A stretch of DNA of 51,983 bases from Proteobacteria bacterium ST_bin16 (lineage in GTDB: Bacteria; Pseudomonadota; Gammaproteobacteria; Burkholderiales; Nitrosomonadaceae), in the NCBI GenBank assembly GCA_002083595.1, contig MSXT01000020.1, positions 1 to 51,983 of the forward strand. The letters run 5' to 3'. The notes below the pieces were generated by a model. That model did not search any database and was not told the origin of the DNA. It was given only the letters and a program-made list of their open reading frames with translations. The stretch's first letter is position 1. Each line of letters starts with the position of its first letter. This document shows positions 44,297 through 51,983 of this stretch, one piece after another. The translations under genes and the position numbers were made by a program.

Positions 44297-45117
44297 CGAT
44301 TTACCCCGTCACCATCAACCGCCTCGGATGGGTAATGCGGCAATACCGGTATTTTATCAACCGGCATCGGCATAATGTACCATCCGCACTGTTCCGGCAG
44401 CGTCAAACCGGCCTGTTCCGGCGCAAACACATGAACCCGTTCAAGCGCTTCCTTACTTCCGGTCAAGATGGCTTCCTGATCCAGTGCCGCGAGCAACTCA
44501 GCCGCGGCATTGTGCAAAATGCGCTGATTGCGAATGCTGTGCCAGCTTCCATTGATCAGCACAGCAAGGCAAATACGTCCGGCTTCAATGACCGCAAAAT
44601 AGGTTTTATCACCATCCAGCAATTTTTGCCAGCGATCATAAACAGACGCAAAATAAGGCTCGATCTCTTTAAGTGTGCAGCGGCACCGCGCCGCCATTTC
44701 TTCCAGTTGCACCATCAAATCACGCGGAATCGCGGCGCACACCGCGCCGCTCAACGGTGTCCATTCGCTCACACTCAACACCCACGAATTAACCCGTTCT
44801 GCATACACTTCGCGCATACGAAAAGCGGCATAGGCATTCACCTCTTCCGGCGTTGCGATTTCCGCTTGCGGCAGCAGGGCGACATACCGTACGAAATGAT
44901 TGGATAGCGTGACGCTCAATTCCGCTCCAGGCTCATCAATCAAGTGTTTTTCCAACTGCTGCAAAGCAGCCTGCCAAACCGGGGCATCCTGCGCAGGCTC
45001 GCACCACACGGTAACCTTGGCTGCCTGTACCGGTTTGAAACCGCGCGTTGCACGCACCAGATCAATTCGTCCGGGCGCCAGGAAGACCTGCAGCTGATTA
45101 CGCCACAATGGTGACAC
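44284..45117 (-). CDS. PilM/GspL-N-like cytoplasmic platform protein
   Basis: 277 residues, no membrane segment. Weak actin-like features: IDLVRATRGFKP at the start and YFAVIEAGRICLAVLING in the second half. Position before the PilN- and PilO-like genes identifies it better than sequence. The nucleotide-binding motifs of PilM are not clear, so it may be a degenerate version. Start is GTG (45117), inside the end of gspE. Confidence 0.6.
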   Translation of the reverse strand: MSPLWRNQLQVFLAPGRIDLVRATRGFKPVQAAKVTVWCEPAQDAPVWQAALQQLEKHLIDEPGAELSVTLSNHFVRYVALLPQAEIATPEEVNAYAAFRMREVYAERVNSWVLSVSEWTPLSGAVCAAIPRDLMVQLEEMAARCRCTLKEIEPYFASVYDRWQKLLDGDKTYFAVIEAGRICLAVLINGSWHSIRNQRILHNAAAELLAALDQEAILTGSKEALERVHVFAPEQAGLTLPEQCGWYIMPMPVDKIPVLPHYPSEAVDGDGVNRCHA

Positions 45118-46789
45118 GATTGGCCTCCTCTAAACTGGTTAATCCTTGCTTGACCATATCCAAAGCGGCCTCCCGCAGGAATCGGGTGCCATTGTTCCTG
45201 GCTGCTTCCTTGATACGGCGTATCGGCTCCTGCGCTACGATCAGTTCACGAATCTCATCGTTCAGAATCAGAATCTCGGCAATTGCATTTCTTCCCCGGT
45301 AACCGCTGCCACGGCACTGGCCGCAACCTCGTCCACTACGAAACTTGAATTGATCCGCTTCGTCGATGGGAATTCCGGATTCTTCGATCAGCTTATCATC
45401 CGGGCGCTCATCGACCGAGCAGTGCGGACATAACAAACGCACCAGCCGTTGCGCGGCGATTCCGTTCAGCGCGGACACGAAACTGTAAGGATCCACGCCC
45501 ATATGAGAAAACCGTCCGATGACATCAAATACGTTATTGGCATGCACGGTGGTAAAAACCAAGTGGCCGGTCAGCGCAGCCTGAATAGCGATCTGCGCCG
45601 TTTCAGAATCACGAATCTCGCCTACCATGATTTTATCGGGATCGTGCCGCAGGATTGAGCGCAGCCCGCGCGCAAACGTTAGTCCTTTTTTCTCATTCAC
45701 CGGGATTTGCAGCACACCCGGAAGCTGATACTCGATCGGGTCTTCGATGGTAATAATTTTATCGCTGCCTTTATTCACTTCGGAAATCGCGGCGTAGAGC
45801 GATGTCGTTTTACCGCTTCCGGTCGGACCGGTAACCAGCAGCATGCCATACGGTTCCGAACTCAGGCGGCGGATACTGGCAATCGCCGTCTGATTAAAAC
45901 CCAATTGGTTTAACGTCAGTCCTTCAATATGATCGGATAGCGCCTGCCGGTCAAGAATCCGCAAGACCGCATCCTCGCCAAAAATGCTCGGCATGATGGA
46001 AACCCGGAAATCGATCTCCCGCCCTTGGATGGAAACTTTAAAACGGCCATCCTGCGGCACGCGGCGTTCGGCAATATCCAGCTCAGACATCACCTTAATC
46101 CGGGAAATCACTTGCTCGGCCAAGTCCGCGCCTTGTATCACGCCGATCGAACTTAGCACGCCATCGATGCGGTATTTTATCGACAGTGCGCCTGCCGTCA
46201 TTTCCAAATGAATATCGCTGGCCTGCGATTTATGTGCGTCATACAAGGTGGAATGTACCAAGCGCACCACCTGGCTGGTACCTTCGTTGATACTTTTTAA
46301 CGATAAATCCTCAACACCGCTTTGTATTTTATCCAGCTCTGTGGAAGGCAGCACTTGATCCATGGCGCGCATGGTTTTTTCCTGCTGGGCAAAAAAAGCG
46401 CTCAAATCTGCGGGATGCACCAAATACCATTCAGCGGCGACAGCAAAGCGTTCTTCCGCCCATGCCCGTAATTTTGTTGAAAATGGATTACTGACTGCCA
46501 GCAGAAAGTCTTGTTCGCGGCGAAATAACACACATTCATGCATCATGGCTTCGGCAAACGAGAGCACGTCAAAAGCGGGGCTGAGTGCGTGAATCGTTTT
46601 CATGTCCAATACCGGCATATGTAAAAGCTGGCCAAGCTGCTGCATGAGTTCATCGGGCGCATAACCGCCTTTTTCTTCCAGAACCTGAATAACGGACACA
46701 TTCTGTTCCAGCGCTTTTTGCTGCGCATCGGCCAGATGGTTGATCTCCATCAGCGGCTTGCTTACGGATTGCACCTGCACTTCGATCAA
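45098..46789 (-). CDS. gspE: Secretion/pilus assembly ATPase GspE/PilB-like
   Basis: 563 residues. N-terminal MshEN/T2SSE_N domain, then the ATPase: GPTGSGKTTSLYAAI (Walker A, near 320), an Asp box (ITIEDPIEYQLPG), GEIRDSETAQIAIQAALTGH (Walker B), HLVFTTVHAN (His box), and a zinc site of CPHC and CGQC. It powers pseudopilus extension. The start is a TTG overlapping the gspF stop (TTGA); an ATG 14 codons on is an alternative. It follows gspF, unlike the usual gspE-gspF order. Confidence 0.95.
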   Translation of the reverse strand: MIEVQVQSVSKPLMEINHLADAQQKALEQNVSVIQVLEEKGGYAPDELMQQLGQLLHMPVLDMKTIHALSPAFDVLSFAEAMMHECVLFRREQDFLLAVSNPFSTKLRAWAEERFAVAAEWYLVHPADLSAFFAQQEKTMRAMDQVLPSTELDKIQSGVEDLSLKSINEGTSQVVRLVHSTLYDAHKSQASDIHLEMTAGALSIKYRIDGVLSSIGVIQGADLAEQVISRIKVMSELDIAERRVPQDGRFKVSIQGREIDFRVSIMPSIFGEDAVLRILDRQALSDHIEGLTLNQLGFNQTAIASIRRLSSEPYGMLLVTGPTGSGKTTSLYAAISEVNKGSDKIITIEDPIEYQLPGVLQIPVNEKKGLTFARGLRSILRHDPDKIMVGEIRDSETAQIAIQAALTGHLVFTTVHANNVFDVIGRFSHMGVDPYSFVSALNGIAAQRLVRLLCPHCSVDERPDDKLIEESGIPIDEADQFKFRSGRGCGQCRGSGYRGRNAIAEILILNDEIRELIVAQEPIRRIKEAARNNGTRFLREAALDMVKQGLTSLEEANRVTIVA

Positions 46790-47970
46790 TTGATACTTCC
46801 CGCCAATTCAAATATAGGCATATACATGAGAATAATAATCCCGCCAATCACAATGCCGATGACCGCCATCAGCAATGGCTCTATCAATTTGGTTGTCCAT
46901 TCGACCCAACGCGCAATTTCCTCATCGTGAAAATTACCGATCCGTTCCATCATATCGCCCATTAACCCCGTTCTCTCGCCCACGCGAAGCATGCGATTGC
47001 CCACTGCCGTTGTCAGTCCCTCCAATTCCATCGCGCTGGAAATCGTTTTGCCTTCGCGGATATGCTTGGCCGCGGCTGCAACTTTGGGGCGGAAATGCGC
47101 TTGCAATAAACCGCTGACCATGTCCAGCGCTTGCGTGATGGGAATACCGCCGCGCAGCAGCATACCCAACGTCTTGTAGAAGCGCGCCAGCTGATACACG
47201 CGCATGCGCTCGCCGATCGCCGGAATGCGCCACAGGAGCTGCATGACGCTGGCACGAAAGGTTGACCGGCTAACTGTATACCCTGTCGCAATCAACAGCG
47301 CCAGCGCAGCAATGGCCAATTCCCAGCCGCGTTCATGAACGAATTGGCCCCATTTAATCAGTAACAACGAAAGCCAGGGCAAATCGCTGCCCATATCATC
47401 ATAAATCGCGCTGAATTTAGGTACCACAAAAACCATCAGAAAAATCGATACCAGAAAACCGATCACCAATAACAGCACCGGATAAATCGACGCACCAACG
47501 AGTTTTTTGCGCACAAACTCCATCTGTGTCTGGTAGGTAATAAAACGGGTCAGCGCTTCCGCAAGATCGCCAGTCCGTTCGCTAGCGCGGACCGTGGCGA
47601 TATAGAGCGGCGGAAATGCTTGCGGAAATTCTTGCAGCGCTTGTGAGAATGTCACACCCTCATACAATCTATCGAGGATATTCTGGATAATTTTGCGGTT
47701 ACCGCCATCCTGTTCTTTTTCGAGCAGCGTTTCGATGCTTTCAACCAAACTTAAACCGGCAATCTGCAATGACAACAATTCCTGGCTGAAGTGAACCAAC
47801 GGAAAATGGCTCTTCGCTTTCAGCGAAAAACCCGAGAAGCTGCGCCGTATGCTTAGAACCATACCGCCTTGTTCAACCACTTGGCGGCGAGCTTCCTCCT
47901 CGCTGTTCGCTTCCAGCTCAAGATGCACGGTACCTTGCCCGGACATCACGGCTTTCACTTCATAACGCAT
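46786..47970 (-). CDS. gspF: Inner-membrane platform protein GspF/PilC-like
   Basis: 394 residues with two T2SSF repeats and three membrane helices (about 165-190, 215-235 and 365-390). Motifs GTVHLELEANSEEEARRQV at the start, ERTGDLAEALTRF in repeat one and GERTGLMGDMMERIG in repeat two. It anchors the ATPase and pseudopilins. It lies 9 bp after gspG. Confidence 0.95.
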   Translation of the reverse strand: MRYEVKAVMSGQGTVHLELEANSEEEARRQVVEQGGMVLSIRRSFSGFSLKAKSHFPLVHFSQELLSLQIAGLSLVESIETLLEKEQDGGNRKIIQNILDRLYEGVTFSQALQEFPQAFPPLYIATVRASERTGDLAEALTRFITYQTQMEFVRKKLVGASIYPVLLLVIGFLVSIFLMVFVVPKFSAIYDDMGSDLPWLSLLLIKWGQFVHERGWELAIAALALLIATGYTVSRSTFRASVMQLLWRIPAIGERMRVYQLARFYKTLGMLLRGGIPITQALDMVSGLLQAHFRPKVAAAAKHIREGKTISSAMELEGLTTAVGNRMLRVGERTGLMGDMMERIGNFHDEEIARWVEWTTKLIEPLLMAVIGIVIGGIIILMYMPIFELAGSIN

Positions 47971-47979
47971 GCGCGGAAT

Positions 47980-48414
47980 TTACCAGTTGGTAATATCAGC
48001 CGCTTCGCCTTCACCACCAGGTTGCCCGTCCTTGCCGTAAGAGAGCAAATCAAACTCGGCGCGTTCACCCGGATATTTGTATACATAAGGGCGGCCCCAG
48101 GGATCGGCTGGCGGTAACTTGGATAGGTAAGGCCCTTGCCAACGCGCTTCATTATTGGGACGAGTAACCAGCGCGGTCAAACCTTGTTCCGTGCCCGGAT
48201 AGCTACCCACATCCAAGCGGTATTGATGCAACGACTTTTCCAGTGCATCGATTTGCGCTTGCGCCATTTTTATTTCCGATTTGCCGACCTGCGAAAAGTA
48301 CTTAGGCCCTACATAAGCAGCCAGTAAACCGATGATAACCATGACCACGAGTAATTCAAGCAGTGTAAAACCGCGCACTGCTTTTGCCTTTTGTTGCTCA
48401 ACCAATTGCACCAT
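47980..48414 (-). CDS. gspG: Major pseudopilin GspG
   Basis: 144 residues. Leader ends VRG before FTLLELLVVMVIIGLLAAYV. The body has DALEKSLHQYRLDVGSYPGTEQGL (split) and LPPADPWGRPYVYKYPGERAEFDL. The C-terminus, SYGKDGQPGGEGEAADITNW, is the calcium loop of true GspG. That makes this the major pseudopilin and marks the cluster as type II secretion-like. GAGGAC before the ATG is a good binding site. It is the first gene of the cluster. Confidence 0.96.
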   Translation of the reverse strand: MVQLVEQQKAKAVRGFTLLELLVVMVIIGLLAAYVGPKYFSQVGKSEIKMAQAQIDALEKSLHQYRLDVGSYPGTEQGLTALVTRPNNEARWQGPYLSKLPPADPWGRPYVYKYPGERAEFDLLSYGKDGQPGGEGEAADITNW

Positions 48415-48557
48415 ATTTGTCCTCTAACAAAAAATACCGATCTCTAATGGATTAGCTTATCAATTCAGTTTCAAATCTTGTATGGTAAGTTGCCCTTATG
48501 ACAGGGTCAAGACGGAATATCACACCTGTACTGCGGAATTCCGGCAATTCAGCAGCC

Positions 48558-49241
48558 TTAGCGCCGGAGAATCGCCCACCACCGGCCGATATTGAGCAAA
48601 GCCATGAGCGAAGCGGATACATAAGTCCACGCTGCGGCACGCAGAATCCTGCGTGCATGCGGCTCGTCACCTTGAATGAGATACTTGCCTTGCTCCAGCA
48701 TGGGTAACGCCCGGGCGAAACTGGCATGCAATTCCATCGGCAGCGTCACCATATGCACGACTACTGCGCTCCCCAACGTCAACAAGCCACCAGCGAGAAA
48801 CAGAGCGCCCGCTACCGGCGCACGCAGACCCACTGCAACAATTGGTGCGATCATCAAAATCACCGCGCCCAACTTTTCCGCCGGAGCGGCTATTTGCACC
48901 AAGCGTGTCCGCCATTTTAGCGGCAAGTAGCCATCACGATCCTGAATGGCGTGCCCGACTTCATGCGCCGCAACCGTAATCGCCGTGAGCGATTTGCCAT
49001 TAAATTTATCCGCAGTCAGACGCACTGCTTTTTCGATCGGATCATAGTGATCGCCCTGTTCCGTCACTTCGACCTTTACCGTCTGCAAATTGGCCCAATC
49101 GAGCAAAATACGCGCCAGCTCGGCGCCGGTACCCGGATAACGATCTTCAGGATGGCTGTATTTCGCCAGGGTATGCTTAACCCAGTAAGACGGGCCCACA
49201 ATGAGCGCAGCGATAACGATGACAAGTATTAAATAAAGCAT
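48558..49241 (-). CDS. Zinc-dependent membrane metallopeptidase (YugP-like)
   Basis: 227 residues, Zn_peptidase_2 family. An N-terminal membrane helix (LYLILVIVIAALIVG), HYDPIEKAVRLT, and AAHEVGHAIQD at about 91-101 with the HExxH zinc motif. Two or three more helices follow, ending in SLMALLNIGRWW. Its substrate is unknown; related proteins are membrane-bound housekeeping peptidases. It lies upstream of the gspG cluster but has its own gap of about 140 bp. Confidence 0.9.
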   Translation of the reverse strand: MLYLILVIVIAALIVGPSYWVKHTLAKYSHPEDRYPGTGAELARILLDWANLQTVKVEVTEQGDHYDPIEKAVRLTADKFNGKSLTAITVAAHEVGHAIQDRDGYLPLKWRTRLVQIAAPAEKLGAVILMIAPIVAVGLRAPVAGALFLAGGLLTLGSAVVVHMVTLPMELHASFARALPMLEQGKYLIQGDEPHARRILRAAAWTYVSASLMALLNIGRWWAILRR

Positions 49242-49414
49242 AGACTTGAGATATCAGTACGAATAATTGGTTCCACACAAGACTTGCCCGTCATTTCACA
49301 TCAATCCGGAAATATCTCTTGTTAATCAAGTATCAGGAGAATACTACTGAATTATACCGCTTGCTTCAAAGATAAACTCAGAAATAAAGTATCGCATTGA
49401 GTTGCTGAGACTAC

Positions 49415-49441
49415 CGGTAAATCGATTATTTCGATTTACCG
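49415..49441. repeat. Perfect 11-bp inverted repeat downstream of the CysB-like gene
   Basis: CGGTAAATCGA and TCGATTTACCG around a TTATT loop, 65 bp after the stop of the LysR gene. There is no T-run. It could end or stabilise that transcript, or be a protein-binding site for the divergent/downstream genes. Confidence 0.55.
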
Positions 49442-49505
49442 ATCAGCACAATCAAATGGCGTCATTTATTTGATCAACCGGATCAAACCTATCGCCATCC
49501 CTCCT

Positions 49506-50441
49506 TTATTCAGCGTCTATCAATGGTTTTACGCCGGAACGAATGATCGATTCAGTCAATGTTGGAATACAAAGTTCAATAAACCGGTACGCATAGCTAC
49601 GCAAATAATGATTACGCCGCACCGAAACAAACGTGGTATTCATTTCAAACAGGTATTCACTTTCAAGCTTGACTAATGTCTCATCTCTCCTGGGAGAAAA
49701 TGCCACAGAAGCAATAATGCCGATACCCAATCCCAACTTTACGTAAGTTTTAATCACGTCAGCATCCAAAGCGGACATGGCGATATCCGGTATTAATCCT
49801 GCCTTGGCAAATACTTGATCGATACGGGACCGCCCGGTTAAACCTTGGTGGTAGGTAATTATCGGAAATTCAGCAATGGCTTCCAGCGTAAGCGGCTGTA
49901 GCGATTGCAACGGGTGCCCCGCAGGAACGATGACGGTATGCTGCCACGTATAATAGGGAAAAGACACTAAATCAGCCGCATTTTCCAATGCTTCCGTCGC
50001 TATGCCGATATCGGCCTCGCCGTTGATCAGCATTGATAATATCTCCCCCGGCCTGGATTCATGAAGTATCAGCTGAACTTTGGGAAATATTTTCTTGAAC
50101 TCTGTCACCACGGGCGGTAACGCATATTGTGCTTGCGTATGCGTAGTCGCGATAATTAATTGCCCTTGATCATAACTGCTAAATTGCTCGGCCAGACGTT
50201 TAATATTCTTAGTGTCGAATAAAATACGCTCGACAATTTTCACCAATTCCTTGCCCGGTTCCGTCAGGCCAATCAGCCGCTTACCTTTACGAATAAAGAG
50301 TTCAATATTCAATTCGTCTTCGAGATCCTTGATATGCTTGCTCACACCCGATTGTGATGTGAATAAAGCATTGGCTACCTCGGTCAGATTATAATTCTGC
50401 CGCACTGTTTCATTAATAATTCGAAGTTGTTGGAAATTCAT
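49506..50441 (-). CDS. CysB/Cbl-type LysR regulator
   Basis: 311 residues. The helix-turn-helix starts MNFQQLRIINETVRQNYNLT and contains SQSGVSKHIKDLEDEL, the CysB-type pattern. The effector domain has IATTHTQAQYALPPVV and PRRDETLVKLES. CysB-like proteins control sulfate assimilation using acetylserine as inducer. No cys genes are in the window, so the target is unknown. The gene stands alone. Confidence 0.9.
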   Translation of the reverse strand: MNFQQLRIINETVRQNYNLTEVANALFTSQSGVSKHIKDLEDELNIELFIRKGKRLIGLTEPGKELVKIVERILFDTKNIKRLAEQFSSYDQGQLIIATTHTQAQYALPPVVTEFKKIFPKVQLILHESRPGEILSMLINGEADIGIATEALENAADLVSFPYYTWQHTVIVPAGHPLQSLQPLTLEAIAEFPIITYHQGLTGRSRIDQVFAKAGLIPDIAMSALDADVIKTYVKLGLGIGIIASVAFSPRRDETLVKLESEYLFEMNTTFVSVRRNHYLRSYAYRFIELCIPTLTESIIRSGVKPLIDAE

Positions 50442-50770
50442 TCCCTTTCTCTCAGCTAATTAATCATCGACATTCATGCGATTTCTGCGGTAAGCGGTTG
50501 CGTGCATCCCGGTCAATCATCTATACAGTCATCGAACAGGCCTGAACAAGACACTGCCGGATATTCTAACAAGGGCACGGAATACAAATACAAAGGCATG
50601 CCTCAGCATGCACTTGTTCATTTCTGCAAAATGAATCGAATGAGATTTATTCGGCTACGACAGTCTTAAACCCACGGAAAAAGGATGAAAGTAAAATTGC
50701 CTGGCAAGATTCGCATCATACAGCAGGCGCCTGCGTTACCAGAGCGCCTGCCGAAATAACTTCAGCTTGA
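50442..50770. other. Gene-free region upstream of the CysB-like gene
   Basis: About 330 bp between the CysB-like start and the end of the chimeric gene at 50771. It should carry the regulator's promoter. I saw no hairpin with a T-run, no RNA gene and no credible coding frame. Confidence 0.4.
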
Positions 50771-51514
50771 TTACGGTGCAGGTGGTTCAACCAATTGCAA
50801 TGGCGTGGTGGAATTACCGAAACGTGTTCCATGAGCGCGGAATGCATCCAGCGTTGCATTGCCGGTTTCGGGAAACTCGGCCGGATCAAGCACTGTGCCT
50901 GCTACGGTTGTAATCACCGCAGGATCTTTCGCTTTATTGATGAATGCGTTAGCCAGTGCGAGTTGGTCGCCGGTCACACTTTTGCGTAAGTTGACCGAAG
51001 CCTGGAAGAAATAATCGTACTGGCCTGAAATCGCCTGCTGCTTGTCGAAAGCAGTACCGGCCGGATTTGTAGCTCTTGCGCCATTAATGGCCACGAATCG
51101 CCATTTGCTTGTTACGGATGGCGCGTTTTCCAGGCCTAGAATACCAATTCCATAAGCGCCTTTGTTGAATACATTGTCGAGCGCACCGGGCACGTTGCCT
51201 GCGCTGGGTTCGGTACGCACGGCATATGCGGCAAAATTAACAATATCGCCAATACCGGCTTCGGCCCCTTGGTTTACCGGAGAAATAGCACCGCTAAACG
51301 CCGATCCACCCGGATTATTCAACATGTGCACGTGATCCGGCAAAATGTGCCCTTCTACAATCTTCGCTTCCTTATGTCCCGCAAGTTCGTGGAATATCTC
51401 GCCCAGATGCTTGCGCAACACCCCAAATATCCGCTTCTTACGTTTCTTCGGAATGAAGACCACATGGTACTTACAATCCCATCTTGTGTGAGTCAAACTC
51501 TGATACTCTTTCAT
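50771..51514 (-). pseudogene. In-frame chimera: IS200 transposase start joined to a secreted-protein-like fragment
   Basis: Residues 1-64 are the N-terminus of an IS200-type Y1 transposase (KYHVVFIPKKRKKRIFG, then GHILPDHVHM with the HUH metal motif). After Met64 the sequence changes to NNPGGSAFSGAISPVNQG and on to the end (residue 247), which is not transposase. The catalytic Tyr of TnpA is lost. The second part (YGIGILGLEN, KWRFVAINGARATNPAG, and an ALANAFINKAKDPAVI helix) is like the C-terminal half of a periplasmic-binding-type or other secreted protein; I cannot name it with confidence. The junction is at about 51322. Confidence 0.75.
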
Positions 51515-51620
51515 CTTGAATCTCCTTCTCTTGGTCTAGATAGAAGATTTTCAATGACCGCCGTATAGGTCAAACCACTGTGAGTCCCCCGGCAAAGCCG
51601 GGGGCTTACCTCACTGAGTT
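51322..51620 (-). mobile_element. Partial IS200/IS605-family element
   Basis: The first 64 codons of tnpA plus its left end. Upstream of tnpA a subterminal hairpin is intact: CCCCCGGC (51586-51593), loop AAA, GCCGGGGG (51597-51604), with an outer GTGAG/CTCAC pair (51580-51584, 51610-51614). Such structures are recognised by IS200 transposase as single-stranded ends. The right half is gone, so the element cannot move by itself. Confidence 0.85.
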
Positions 51621-51740
51621 ATCAAGTTTATTCATATAAAAGACCCACACGGCCAAAGCGGCGGCAAACGAGATGAAACGCGAGTGCACGGAACTCAGCA
51701 ACCGGTACCCATTCAACAATCCGCGCCGGTCATCAATAAA

Positions 51741-51777
51741 GTAGGATGAAGCGCATCCGGAGACTGCATCGCCCTAC
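51741..51777. repeat. Short palindromic repeat-like unit
   Basis: Starts GTAGGATG and ends CGCCCTAC, with an inner ATG..GCGCAT pairing, giving an imperfect stem of about 37 bp. Units with GTAGG ends are common as dispersed extragenic repeats in proteobacteria; only one copy is visible here. Confidence 0.35.
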
Positions 51778-51826
51778 GTGTATAAAGCCGCTATAATCAT
51801 GGAATACAAGCCCGGATGGCTATAAA

Positions 51827-51983
51827 ATGATTAAAGATCATATGGATACCGGTTTAAGCAGCGCCGAAGCAACCGTCTTGCTCAAGCAGTACGGTGCAAA
51901 CGAAATTAAACCCGTCAGGCAGCACAACATCCTTGTGCAGTTTCTTGCCCATTTCTACAATCCACTGGTATTGATACTGCTCG
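51827..51983 (+). CDS. 5' end of a P-type cation-transporting ATPase (partial)
   Basis: 52 codons run off the window. The start has the cation ATPase N-terminal domain: DTGLSSAEATVLLKQYGANEI, with the hydrophobic helix FLAHFYNPLVLILL beginning at the end. This matches the Mg2+/Ca2+-type P-ATPase family. The ATG at 51827 is preceded by a candidate -10 TATAAT (51792-51797), with no clear -35. The ion cannot be told from this part. Confidence 0.8.
   Translation, partial: MIKDHMDTGLSSAEATVLLKQYGANEIKPVRQHNILVQFLAHFYNPLVLILL

Overview
The window is a chromosomal segment of a chemolithoautotrophic betaproteobacterium, most likely a Nitrosomonas/Nitrosospira-type ammonia oxidiser (Nitrosomonadaceae). 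Three things point there: a red-type (form IC-like) RuBisCO operon with its own CbbR and CbbX, PEP-CTERM proteins next to a type II secretion/type IV pilus hybrid cluster, and the general protein character. The family assignment is inference; there is no 16S rRNA or ammonia oxidation gene here. No tRNA, rRNA or CRISPR array was seen.

Layout. 1-2.1 kb: the end of an unknown gene, an orphan hypothetical, a DUF488 gene and a Surface-adhesin-E-like gene with a broken remnant of a second copy. 2.1-4.0 kb: an exbB-exbD-tonB-like energy-transduction operon. 4.2-6.9 kb: two cyclic-di-GMP proteins (HD-GYP and GGDEF-EAL), each with one degenerate motif. 6.9-8.0 kb: a secreted protein and a GH19 muralytic enzyme. 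8.1-11.8 kb: mutL, a multi-pass membrane protein and a second Adhesin-E-like protein. 11.9-15.1 kb: ppsA and its regulator ppsR, overlapping by 4 bp. 15.2-20.9 kb: cbbR divergent from cbbL-cbbS-cbbX, then an unknown 115-residue gene and an aldolase-like protein fused to a Dabb-like domain.

21.0-28.4 kb: a peptidoglycan-binding amidase-like protein and a two-gene pilJ-pilL chemosensory operon. 28.7-32.3 kb: an HxlR regulator divergent from a SnoaL-like protein, a frameshifted isochorismatase-family gene and a metal-dependent amidohydrolase. 32.4-37.5 kb: a truncated HAF/PEP-CTERM gene, ilvA, an unknown gene, sbcB and a RidA-family gene. 37.6-48.4 kb: a PEP-CTERM protein and an eleven-gene secretion/pseudopilus cluster, all on the minus strand. 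48.6-52.0 kb: a zinc metallopeptidase, a CysB-type regulator, a chimera of a broken IS200 transposase with another gene, and the start of a P-type cation ATPase.

How the parts fit: cbbLSX is the carbon-fixation core, with CbbX as the RuBisCO activase and CbbR as the sensor-regulator; ppsA-ppsR next to it handles pyruvate/PEP flux. The secretion cluster, PEP-CTERM proteins, PilJ-PilL and cyclic-di-GMP enzymes suggest a surface or biofilm lifestyle. The most unusual items are the aldolase-like protein (zinc-ligand His replaced by Tyr, extra Dabb-like domain) with its unknown 115-residue neighbour inside the CO2-fixation operon, and the hybrid secretion cluster whose secretin carries a cohesin-like tail and whose last pseudopilin carries long low-complexity repeats.
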